Of a stretch of DNA of 37,347 nt, positions 6,840 to 13,942 are shown piece by piece. How positions within the stretch are numbered: the first letter of the stretch is position 1; each line of letters starts with the position of its first letter. Position numbers and translations under genes: made by a program. Source of the stretch: JBFXIE01 sp050176255 (GTDB lineage: Bacteria > Pseudomonadota > Gammaproteobacteria > Burkholderiales > Burkholderiaceae_C); NCBI RefSeq assembly GCF_050176255.1, contig NZ_JBFXIE010000033.1; one strand, 5' to 3'. The notes beneath the pieces were generated by a model. It ran no database searches and was not told the DNA's origin. It saw nothing but the letters and a program-made list of their open reading frames with translations.

Positions 6840-6864
6840 AACTGAAACTATTGAAAGTTCAGTT
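6840..6864. promoter_or_regulatory. Inverted repeat immediately upstream of the sbp -35 (candidate CysB site)
   Basis: AACTGAA-N11-TTCAGTT inside an AT-rich stretch that stands out from the GC-rich surroundings and abuts the -35. LysR-type CysB activates sulfate-uptake genes from such positions; the assignment is inference. Confidence 0.4.
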
Positions 6865-6982
6865 ATTTATGCGAAAAACATCTGATCTGGTCGTTGCACC
6901 ACCGGCAGCTATAGGGCTGACCACTTCAACGGATGACCGCAGCGCCAGGCCTGCGTAGGGTGGGCGGCATTGGTAAATGCAA

Positions 6983-7043
6983 GCCAAAATAGGCTGTTGG
7001 CGCTTGTAAATCAAGCGCTGAATGCTATTAAAACAATAGCATT
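6983..7043. repeat. Dispersed Comamonadaceae-type repeat, copy 1, forming two tandem hairpins
   Basis: Two perfect inverted repeats follow each other: GCGCTTG-TAAAT-CAAGCGC (7000-7018) and AATGCTATT-AAAAC-AATAGCATT (7021-7043). They sit 8 bp beyond the stop of the leftward photolyase operon, so they may act as its transcript end. The same sequence type recurs at 29495-29530 (both hairpin arms) and in shortened form elsewhere. Confidence 0.65.
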
Positions 7044-7050
7044 GAACTGA

Positions 7051-7983
7051 TCAACGCTCGGCCGCAGGTGGCGCCGATGACGCTGCGGGATCCAGCAGGC
7101 CCGACAGCGCGGCCTGCAGCGACGGGTGGCGAAAGCGGTAGCCGGCCTCCAGCGTGCGGCGTGGCTGCAGGCGTTGGCCGCCCAGCAGCAGCACGGCCAT
7201 TTCGCCCAGCGCCAGGCGCAGCGCCCAGGCCGGCGCGGGCAGCAGCGCGGGGCGGTGCAGCGCGCGCCCCAGGGCGCGGGTGAAGTTCGCATTGCGCGCC
7301 TGCTCAGGCGCGCAGGCGTTGTAGGCGCCGGCGCAGTCCGGGCGCTGCAGCAGGTGGTCGAACAGGCCCACGACGTCGTCGATGTGTATCCAGGGCATCC
7401 ATTGCCGTCCGCTGCCCAGGCGGCCGCCCAGCCCCAGTTTGAAAGGCGGCACCAGCCGCGCCAGCATGCCGCCGCGGCCCGCCAGCACCGGGGCCAGGCG
7501 CAGCACCGCGACGCGCACCTGCCACTGCCGGGCGCGCTCGGCTTCTTGCTCCCAGGCGGCGCACAGGCGGCTGCCAAAGTCGGCCATCCCCGGGGGGCTG
7601 TCCTCGTCCACGGGCTGTTCGCCGCAGTCGCCGTACAGCCCCACGGCCGATGCCGACAGCAGCGCGCGCGGGGGCGTGGGCTGGCGGCCCATCCAGTCCA
7701 CCAGGGCGCGCGTCAGGTCCACGCGGCTGCGCCACAGCAGGTCGCGCCGCGCGGCGGTCCAGGGGCGGTCGGCGATGGGCGCGCCCGCCAGGTTGACCAC
7801 GGCATCCAGCGAGGGCGCGCCCTCCAGCTCTGCCAGTTGCGCGATGCCGGTGGCGCCGCTGCACAGCGCGGGCACCTGATGGGGGCTGCGGCTCCACACC
7901 CATAGCTGGTGGCCTTGCTGTTGCCAGTGCTGGCACAGGGCACGGCCGATCAGGCCTGTGCCGCCGGTGAGCAGAATGCGCAT
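7051..7983 (-). CDS. TIGR01777/YfcH-type NAD(P)-dependent epimerase
   Basis: A 310-residue extended-SDR protein. The Rossmann motif GGTGLIGRALC starts at residue 7. Next come NLAGAPIADRPW at about 64-75 and LSASAVGLYGD at about 108-118 (the active-site Ser and Tyr region). PWIHIDDVV lies at about 193-201, a hallmark of the TIGR01777/YfcH family. The biochemical role of the family is unclear. It is the last gene of the leftward operon, 48 bp after an SDR. YfcH-like genes are often neighbours of photolyases and B12-light regulators, which fits a role in the light-stress response. Two hairpins follow its stop. Confidence 0.85.
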   Translation of the reverse strand: MRILLTGGTGLIGRALCQHWQQQGHQLWVWSRSPHQVPALCSGATGIAQLAELEGAPSLDAVVNLAGAPIADRPWTAARRDLLWRSRVDLTRALVDWMGRQPTPPRALLSASAVGLYGDCGEQPVDEDSPPGMADFGSRLCAAWEQEAERARQWQVRVAVLRLAPVLAGRGGMLARLVPPFKLGLGGRLGSGRQWMPWIHIDDVVGLFDHLLQRPDCAGAYNACAPEQARNANFTRALGRALHRPALLPAPAWALRLALGEMAVLLLGGQRLQPRRTLEAGYRFRHPSLQAALSGLLDPAASSAPPAAER

Positions 7984-8031
7984 GGGGTTCTCCTTGGGAA
8001 TGCGTAGGAATGCGTTGCGGTATCGGGCGAT

Positions 8032-8730
8032 CTACCAGGGCAGGCGCTGGCCATCGTAGGCCCAGAAGCCGCCGCTGTCTTGGGGCTGCAGGCCATCGAG
8101 CACTGCCAGCAGGTCCTGCGCGGCAGTGGCGGGCGGGCGGCCGATCTGCGCCCCGCGAAACGGTGCCGACAGCGCCGAATCCACGGTGCCCGGGTGCAGG
8201 GCCGCCAGCACGGCCTGGGGGTGGGTGCGGGCCATTTCAATCGATGCGGTCTTGAGCAGCATGTTCAGCGCCGCCTTGGAAGCCCGGTAGCTGTACCAGC
8301 CACCCAGGCGGTTGTCGCCGATGCTGCCCACCCTGGCCGACAGTACCGCCAGCAGGCTGCGTGCCCCCTTGGCCAGCTGCGGGGCGAAATGCGTCAGCAC
8401 CAGCGCCGGGCCGATGGCATTGGTGGCGAAGCTGGCCGCCAGGTGCGTGGCATTCAGGTCGGCCAGCCGTTTTTCGGGGCCGCCGGTAGGGCCGCTGAGC
8501 ATGCCGGTGGCCACCACGATCAGGTGCCAGGGGCCTTGCGGGCGCAGCGCGTCTGCGGCTGCGGCGATGGAGTCCGGTGCATCAAAGTCGATGGCGGGCG
8601 CGCTGTGGCGGCCCAGGGCAACCACCTGGGCGCAGCGTGGGTCTGCCGCCAGCTGTGCGGCCAAGGCGCCGCCAATGGCGCCGGTGGCGCCCAGGATGAG
8701 GGCGCGGTATCCAGTGGGCAGTGATTGCAT
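8032..8730 (-). CDS. Short-chain dehydrogenase (C-factor/CsgA-like)
   Basis: A 232-residue classical SDR. It has an N-terminal GATGAIGGALA cofactor motif, a modified NAG equivalent (VVATGMLSGP), VLSARVGSIG (catalytic Ser) and YRASKAALNM (YxxxK). ATG 8730 starts just before the Rossmann strand; a longer frame to 8928 runs into the photolyase gene and lacks homology. It lies 22 bp downstream of the iron-sulfur photolyase and 48 bp before the yfcH-like gene. The substrate cannot be read from sequence. Confidence 0.85.
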   Translation of the reverse strand: MQSLPTGYRALILGATGAIGGALAAQLAADPRCAQVVALGRHSAPAIDFDAPDSIAAAADALRPQGPWHLIVVATGMLSGPTGGPEKRLADLNATHLAASFATNAIGPALVLTHFAPQLAKGARSLLAVLSARVGSIGDNRLGGWYSYRASKAALNMLLKTASIEMARTHPQAVLAALHPGTVDSALSAPFRGAQIGRPPATAAQDLLAVLDGLQPQDSGGFWAYDGQRLPW

Positions 8731-8752
8731 GGCAGGCCTTGTGGGGTGGTGG

Positions 8753-10300
8753 TTACAGGCTGTCGAGCTGCAGGCGCACCTGCTGTGCGTGTGCGCGCAG
8801 GGCGGTTTGCTGCTCGGGCGGCATTTTTTGCCACTGGCGGTACACCAGCGCCAGCCGGTGGTTGGCGCCCAGCGCCTCGGCATGGCGCGCAAAAAAGTCC
8901 CAGTACAGGGCGTTGAAGGGGCAGGCACGCTCGCCGGTTTTTTGCTTGGGGTCGTAGGCGCAGCCCTGGCAATAGTCGCCCATGCGCTGCAGGTAGGCGG
9001 CGCTGCTGACGTAAGGCTTGGTGGCGATGATGCCGCCGTCGGCGCGCTGGCTCATGCCCAGGGTGTTGGGCAGCTCCACCCACTCGAAAGCGTCGATGTA
9101 GATGCCCAGGTACCAGCGGTGCAGCGCGGCCGGGTCCAGCCCTGCCAGCAGGGCAAAGTTGCCAATCACCATCAGCCGCTGGATGTGATGGGCGTGGGCC
9201 GTCTGCAGCGACTGGCGGATGGCCAGCTGCAGGCAGCGCATGCGCGTGTCCCCGCTCCAGAACCAGTGCGGCAGCGGCAGGTGGTGGTCCAGCGCATTGT
9301 GCTGCTCGTACCCCGGCATGTGCGCCCAGTAGATGCCGCGCACGTATTCGCGCCAGCCCAGAATCTGGCGCACAAAGCCTTCCACCGCGGCCAGCGGGGC
9401 GTGCCCGGCGTGCCAGGCGGCCTCGGCGCGCTGCAGCACTTCCAGCGGGTGCAGCATCTTCACGTTCAACGCAAACGACAGCAGAGAATGGAACAGGCGC
9501 GGTGCCTGGCTGGCCATGGCGTCTTCATAGTCACCAAAGTGCGGCAGGGCGTGGGTGATGAACGCTTCCAGACAGGCCAGCGCCTCGGCGCGGTTCAGCG
9601 GCCAGCGCACGGCGTCTGCCTGTGGCTCGCCAAAGCTCTTGACGCCGCAGCGCAGCAGCATGTCCCACAGCGCACGGTGGTCGTGCGTGGGGCGCCAGTC
9701 CGCGGGCTCGGGCGGGGTGCCGGGCCAGGGCTTGCGGTTGTCGTGGTCAAAGTTCCACTGGCCGCCCTCGGGCTGGCCATCGGCATCCATCAGAACCCGG
9801 TAACGGCGGCGCATGGGGCGGTAGAAATGCTCCATCAGCCACTGGCTGCGCCCGCGCATCTGGGTGGCCAGATCGCCCCGTGCCGTCAGAAAGTGTTCGC
9901 TGTCCACCACGGTACAGGTCAGCGGCTGGGCGCGGGCCCAATCCTGCATTTGCGTGTCCAGCCGCCACTCGTCGGGCTGCTGCCATTGCACCTGGTGGGC
10001 GCCGTAGTGCGCGGCGAGCGCTGTCAGGTTGTCCGGGATGGACTGGCGGTTGCTGGCGTCGTCGAGCGCCACATAGCGCACGCGGTGGCCGGCGCCGCGT
10101 AGCTGGCGCGCCAGGTCGCGCATGGCCGCAAAAATGGCCAGGATTTTCTGTGCGTGGTGCAGCACGTAGTCGGTTTCCTGGCGCACCTCCATCAGCACAT
10201 AGACCACCTGCGCGTCCACCTGCTGGAACCAGCTGTGCTGCGGGTTGAGCTGGTCGCCCAGCACCAGGCGCAGGGTGTGGGCAGGCGCGGGCGAGTTCAT
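8753..10300 (-). CDS. Iron-sulfur bacterial photolyase/cryptochrome (FeS-BCP, CryB/PhrB type)
   Basis: A 515-residue cryptochrome/photolyase family member. It opens LRLVLGDQLN, the FeS-BCP signature, instead of the class I WFRxDLR. The four cysteines expected for the [4Fe-4S] cluster are at 356, 444, 447 and 460. Their spacing (88, 3 and 13 residues) equals that known in Agrobacterium PhrB, within CQGCAYDPKQKTGERACPF. The family repairs (6-4) photoproducts or acts as a blue-light sensor (CryB). ATG 10300 overlaps the stop of the upstream cry-DASH gene (ATGA), indicating coupled translation; an ATG 12 bp further up is less likely. Confidence 0.93.
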   Translation of the reverse strand: MNSPAPAHTLRLVLGDQLNPQHSWFQQVDAQVVYVLMEVRQETDYVLHHAQKILAIFAAMRDLARQLRGAGHRVRYVALDDASNRQSIPDNLTALAAHYGAHQVQWQQPDEWRLDTQMQDWARAQPLTCTVVDSEHFLTARGDLATQMRGRSQWLMEHFYRPMRRRYRVLMDADGQPEGGQWNFDHDNRKPWPGTPPEPADWRPTHDHRALWDMLLRCGVKSFGEPQADAVRWPLNRAEALACLEAFITHALPHFGDYEDAMASQAPRLFHSLLSFALNVKMLHPLEVLQRAEAAWHAGHAPLAAVEGFVRQILGWREYVRGIYWAHMPGYEQHNALDHHLPLPHWFWSGDTRMRCLQLAIRQSLQTAHAHHIQRLMVIGNFALLAGLDPAALHRWYLGIYIDAFEWVELPNTLGMSQRADGGIIATKPYVSSAAYLQRMGDYCQGCAYDPKQKTGERACPFNALYWDFFARHAEALGANHRLALVYRQWQKMPPEQQTALRAHAQQVRLQLDSL

Positions 10301-11604
10301 GCGGTGCCCCACAGGCGTTGGTAGCTGCCATCGGGGTCGTAGGTGGCGGCTTGCTTGACCGGGTCAAAGCGGCGCCCGCCCTGCGGGTCGGTGCCCCGGC
10401 CGGCGATGTACAGCCAGTTGCCCTGGTTGCTGTAGGCGTCGTAGTCCAGCAGCTGCGATTTAAACCAGGCGGCGCCAGCGCGCCAGTCGCAGGCCAGGTC
10501 GTGTATCAGGTAGCTGGCCGCCACCTGGCGCAGGCGGTTGCTCAGGTAGCCGGTGGCGGCCAGCTCGCGCATGGCGGCGTCCACCAGCGGCTGGCCGGTC
10601 TGCCCGGCGCACCAGGCGGCAAAGCGCTCGTCATCATGTGGCGTGGCCCGCGCCGCGCCCAGGCCCCGCGCCCGGTACAGCGCGCGGCCATGCTGCAGGT
10701 GCAGAAAGCGAAAGTAGTCGCGCCACAGCAGCTCAAACCACAGCCAGTAGCTGCCGTCGCTGGCGCCGTGTTCGGCCTCAAACTGGCGCAGCTGCGCCAG
10801 CGCCTGCCGGGGCGACAGTGCGCCAGTCGCCAGCCAGGGCGACCATTTGCTGGAGTAGTCCAGCCCCATCAGCCCGTTACGGGTGCGCTTGTAGCTGTGG
10901 GGCAGGCTGCGTGCCAGGTACTGGGCCAGGTGGGCCAGCGCTGCTGCTTCACCCCCGTGCAGCCCACCTTGCAGGTAAGGAAACGCGCTGCGCGCATCGG
11001 CCCTGGGCGGCGCCCCGGCAAACGCGGCCAGGGCTTCGGCCTGCCCGTGCAGGTCATGCGCCGGCACGCTGGCGGGCCAGGGCGGCAGGGTGGAGGGCGG
11101 CGCCAGCGGGGCTGCGGGTTGCAGTTCGGCTTGTTCCACGGCCTGCCGGAAAGGCGTGAACACACGCGGCAGCTGCTGCACCGGCCAGGGCAATTGGTCG
11201 GGATGCAGCAGGCTGCCGTGCCACACGGTGTGCACCTGCAGGCCGGCCGCACGCAGGGCCTGGACTTCGGCTTGCTCTTCGGGGGCGGCGATTTTTTCGC
11301 ACACGATGGTGCTGGCTCCCACGGCCCGCGCCAGTGTGGGCAGGGCGGTGGTGGCAGGTTGATTCAAAATTAATAGCTGGCTGCGCTTTTCCAGCAAGAG
11401 TTGGAGCAGGTTTTGGATGGCAGATGCTACCCACGCACGCCGGTGCGGGCCGATGCGGGCAAAGCCCCAGGGCGTGGTTTGCCGCACATCGGGCAGGCAC
11501 ACCACGGGCAGCAGGTGCTGCGCACCCAGCCCGCATGCGGCGTGCAGCGCGCTCTGGTCGTGCAGGCGCAGGTCGTTGCGCAACCACAGCAGCACCGTGC
11601 TCAT
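10297..11604 (-). CDS. DASH-type cryptochrome
   Basis: A 435-residue flavoprotein. The N-terminal photolyase domain starts MSTVLLWLRNDLRLHDQSAL. DASH-type features follow: the HGSLLHPDQLPWPVQQLPRV segment with a following FTPFR; TRNGLMGLDYSSKWSPWLATG; SYWLWFELLWRDYFRF; and GNWLYIAGRGTDPQGGRRF. Cry-DASH proteins bind FAD and an antenna folate and repair CPD lesions mainly in single-stranded DNA, or signal light. ATG 11604 overlaps the stop of the DUF2256 gene (ATGA). A short match to the dispersed repeat lies inside the gene at 11364-11390. Confidence 0.9.
   Translation of the reverse strand: MSTVLLWLRNDLRLHDQSALHAACGLGAQHLLPVVCLPDVRQTTPWGFARIGPHRRAWVASAIQNLLQLLLEKRSQLLILNQPATTALPTLARAVGASTIVCEKIAAPEEQAEVQALRAAGLQVHTVWHGSLLHPDQLPWPVQQLPRVFTPFRQAVEQAELQPAAPLAPPSTLPPWPASVPAHDLHGQAEALAAFAGAPPRADARSAFPYLQGGLHGGEAAALAHLAQYLARSLPHSYKRTRNGLMGLDYSSKWSPWLATGALSPRQALAQLRQFEAEHGASDGSYWLWFELLWRDYFRFLHLQHGRALYRARGLGAARATPHDDERFAAWCAGQTGQPLVDAAMRELAATGYLSNRLRQVAASYLIHDLACDWRAGAAWFKSQLLDYDAYSNQGNWLYIAGRGTDPQGGRRFDPVKQAATYDPDGSYQRLWGTA
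11364..11390. repeat. Match to the dispersed repeat inside the cry-DASH coding sequence
   Basis: The segment around TAATAGCTGGCTGCGCTT resembles the intergenic repeat core at 28755-28789 with about six mismatches over 24 nt. It encodes the SQLLILN segment in frame, so it may be chance or a domesticated copy. Confidence 0.35.
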
Positions 11605-11762
11605 GGCTGCGCCCCCGATGCGGGCGCCGGTTGGCGCTGGCGGCGGCAGCGCTCGGAGCAGTATTTGACCTCGTCCCACACCTTGGCCCATTTTTTGCGC
11701 CACGCAAACGGGCGCCCGCAGCACAGGCAGGGCTTTTGGGGCAAGTGCGGCTTGCGGTGCAT
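11601..11762 (-). CDS. DUF2256 small zinc-ribbon-like protein
   Basis: A 53-residue protein beginning MHRKPHLPQKPCLCCGRPF, followed by AWRKKWAKVWDEVKYCSERC, the full DUF2256 pattern. The cysteines at 12, 14, 15, 35 and 39 could bind a metal. DUF2256 genes are characteristic neighbours of DASH cryptochromes, but their function is unknown. The start is 4 bp after the stop of the upstream photolyase gene, and the stop overlaps the cry-DASH start (ATGA), so it is locked into the operon. I see no separate ribosome site, which suggests translational coupling. Confidence 0.9.
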   Translation of the reverse strand: MHRKPHLPQKPCLCCGRPFAWRKKWAKVWDEVKYCSERCRRQRQPAPASGAQP

Positions 11763-11765
11763 GGC

Positions 11766-13310
11766 TTAAAAATCCAGGCTTTGCTGTCGGGATGCGGGTG
11801 CGGCGGGGCGGCGCCCGGTGCTGCGGCGCGCCAGGCGCGAGCCGTGCTTTTCCACGATCGCCGCCTTGGCCGCACGCACGGGGGCCTGGGCGCGCAGGGC
11901 GTGCAAGCGCGCCTTGGCTGCGCGTGTGGCAGCGGCCAGATCGACCAGGGGCGCGGGGATGTCACGGCCCACCTGCACGCCGCAGCGCGACTGCACATCG
12001 GGCGGCATGCGCCAGGGCTCGAACAGCCAGGTGTCGGGCACCTGGCGCAGGGCGGGCAGCCACTGGCGCACAAAAACGCCCTGCGGGTCGTGGTCTTGCG
12101 CCTGTTTGATGGGGTTGTACACGCGCGTGGTGTTGATGCCCGTGGTGCCCGATTGCATCTGCATCTGGCTCCAGTGGATGCCGGGTTCATAGTCCAGAAA
12201 CTGCCGCGCCAGCCACAGCCCCACCGGGCGCCAGTGCAGCCACAGCGGATAGGCCGCCACCGACACCAGCATGGCGCGCATGCGGAAGTTGATCCACCCC
12301 GTCTCGCGCAGCATGGCCACGCAGGCATCCACCAGCGGCCAGCCGGTGCGCCCGGCTTGCAGGGCGGCGAAGTGCGCCTCTTGCCAGTCGCCTTCGCGCA
12401 GGCCGTCGTAGCCGCGGTGCAGGTTGCAAAACTCCAGCGCGGGCTCGGATTCGAGCTTCTGGATGAAGTGGCAATGCCAGTGCATGCGGCTCAGAAAGGC
12501 CGTCAGCCCCTGGCGCTGGCGCCCGGCCAGCGGGTGGTTGCCGGCCTTGAGCTGGCCCAGACGCTGGTGCGTGGCCTGCACCACTTCGCGCATGCCCAGG
12601 CAGCCCAGCGCCAGGTAGGGCGACAGGCGCGAGCAGGCCTGCGGCGCCGTCAGCGGCGACGAGATGCCGCCGCGGTACAGCGCGCTGCGCTCGTGCAGAA
12701 AATCGTGCAGCACCTGCAGGCCCGGGGTGCGGCCGCCGCGCTGGCGCAGCGGCGGGTCGTGCGGGGCCAGGCCCAGCGTGGCGGGCTCGGGCCAGCGGTC
12801 TTTCCAGGGCAGGGCCACCCCCTGCAGGCTGCCGGGCGGCGGTGCGGGCAGCAGGGGCGCTTGCATGTGCGCCTGCCACCGGGTGTGCCACTGGTTGCGC
12901 GAAGGCAGGCGCCGCACCACGCCGTGTTGGGGCCATTCGTGCCAGGCCACGCCGTGCGCGCGGCACCAGCGGCCCACGGCCCTGTCGCGTGCATAGGTGT
13001 GGCCGTTGCCGGTTTCTTCGTGCGCGTACAGGCGCTCAAACGGCTGCAGGGCATGCAGGCGTGTGAGCACTTCGGTCACCTCGCCCACGGCCAGTTGCAA
13101 AGCGGCACCACAGGCACGCAGTTGCAGCGCCAGATCGCGCAAGCTCTCGCGCAAAAACTGGTAGTGCTGCAGCGCGCAATCGGGCAGCGCCCAAAGCCTG
13201 GGCTCCACCACGTACAGGCACAGCACCCGCCCCTGGCTGGCGGCGTGCGCCAGCGGGGCATGGTCGTGTACCCGCAGATCGCGTTTGAACCAGACAACGG
13301 TGGTGCCCAT
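11766..13310 (-). CDS. Cryptochrome/photolyase family protein (FAD-binding)
   Basis: A 514-residue photolyase-fold protein. The N-terminal antenna domain starts TTVVWFKRDLRVHDHAPLAHA, the WFRxDLRxxD signature. The FAD-binding half contains SRLSPYLALGCLGMREV (about 228-244), WPLVDACVAMLRETGWINFRMRAM and GTTGINTTRVYNPIKQAQDHDP. It differs from both the DASH and FeS members of this operon, so it is a third class. I cannot say whether it repairs CPDs or is a receptor. A basic tail (KAAIVEKHGSRLARRSTGRR) may bind DNA. It starts 15 bp after the restored lipocalin stop (13326) and ends 4 bp before DUF2256. Confidence 0.88.
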   Translation of the reverse strand: MGTTVVWFKRDLRVHDHAPLAHAASQGRVLCLYVVEPRLWALPDCALQHYQFLRESLRDLALQLRACGAALQLAVGEVTEVLTRLHALQPFERLYAHEETGNGHTYARDRAVGRWCRAHGVAWHEWPQHGVVRRLPSRNQWHTRWQAHMQAPLLPAPPPGSLQGVALPWKDRWPEPATLGLAPHDPPLRQRGGRTPGLQVLHDFLHERSALYRGGISSPLTAPQACSRLSPYLALGCLGMREVVQATHQRLGQLKAGNHPLAGRQRQGLTAFLSRMHWHCHFIQKLESEPALEFCNLHRGYDGLREGDWQEAHFAALQAGRTGWPLVDACVAMLRETGWINFRMRAMLVSVAAYPLWLHWRPVGLWLARQFLDYEPGIHWSQMQMQSGTTGINTTRVYNPIKQAQDHDPQGVFVRQWLPALRQVPDTWLFEPWRMPPDVQSRCGVQVGRDIPAPLVDLAAATRAAKARLHALRAQAPVRAAKAAIVEKHGSRLARRSTGRRPAAPASRQQSLDF

Positions 13311-13325
13311 GGCCGGGGTTCGCCG

Positions 13326-13923
13326 TCAGTGCGCAGGGTCCTGGCGCGTGTGCGCCACCCAGATCAGCGCGCCGGTATCGACGCCCAGGGCCTGCGCGCG
13401 CGGTGATGGCGTTGCGCCGGGCTGCGTCCAGCTGCTTGTCGCGCGCCAGAATCCATGCGTAACCGGTGTCAGGCCCCAGCACCAGCGCCCAGCGGTAGTC
13501 GGGGTCGAGCGCCGCCACGTGGTAGCCGCCGTAAAACGGCCCGAAGAACGACACCCTGAGCGATGCGGTGGTGGGTGCACCGATGAACAAGGCCTTGCCC
13601 ACGGCCTCGCGCCAGCCGTTGCGGGCGGGGTCAAAGCCGCGGTTGACCACGCGCACGCTGCCGTCGGGCTGCGGTGCGTAGAAGGCGGACACATCGGTCA
13701 TGCCGCGCTCAAACGCGTGGTCCAGCCGCGCAATCTCGTACCACCGGCCCTGATAGCGCTGCAGGTCAAACGGCGTGACGGCCACCACGCCCGGTGGCGG
13801 GCTGGTGCTGGCGCACCCCGCCATCAGCGCGGCGCCCGCCACGCACAAGGCCAGCAGCGCCCGGCGGCCGGGCTGGGCAAGTGCATGCCCAAGAGAGGGG
13901 CGCTGGAGAGGGAAAGCGTTCAT
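13326..13923 (-). pseudogene. Blc-type lipocalin lipoprotein, frameshifted near its C-terminus
   Basis: An outer-membrane lipocalin. A lipoprotein signal with lipobox LMAGC (about residues 33-37) precedes VTPFDLQRYQGRWYEIARLDHAFERGM, the lipocalin GxW motif. VSFFGPFYGGYHVAALDPDYRWALV and YAWILARD follow. The reading frame breaks in a GC dinucleotide run at 13394-13402: the natural ending ARAQALGVDTGALIWVAH continues in another frame to a stop at 13326. A one-base insertion or two-base loss explains it. As given, frame one runs on to 13036 inside the photolyase gene. The break may be real or a sequencing error. Bacterial lipocalins bind lipids and are reported in light/LitR gene sets. It begins 20 bp after litR and should be co-transcribed with it. 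Confidence 0.82.
13394..13402. other. GC-dinucleotide run at the lipocalin frameshift
   Basis: GCGCGCGCG on the plus strand; the reading frame changes exactly here. Slippage-prone in replication and in sequencing. Confidence 0.7.
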
Positions 13924-13942
13924 GTGACTGGCTTCTTGGGGG

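Noticed and set aside
5674..6963. GCGTAGGGTGG direct repeat on both sides of sbp
   Set aside because: Only 11 bp, no inverted ends or transposase; a common short motif in this kind of genome, so not evidence of a transposon.
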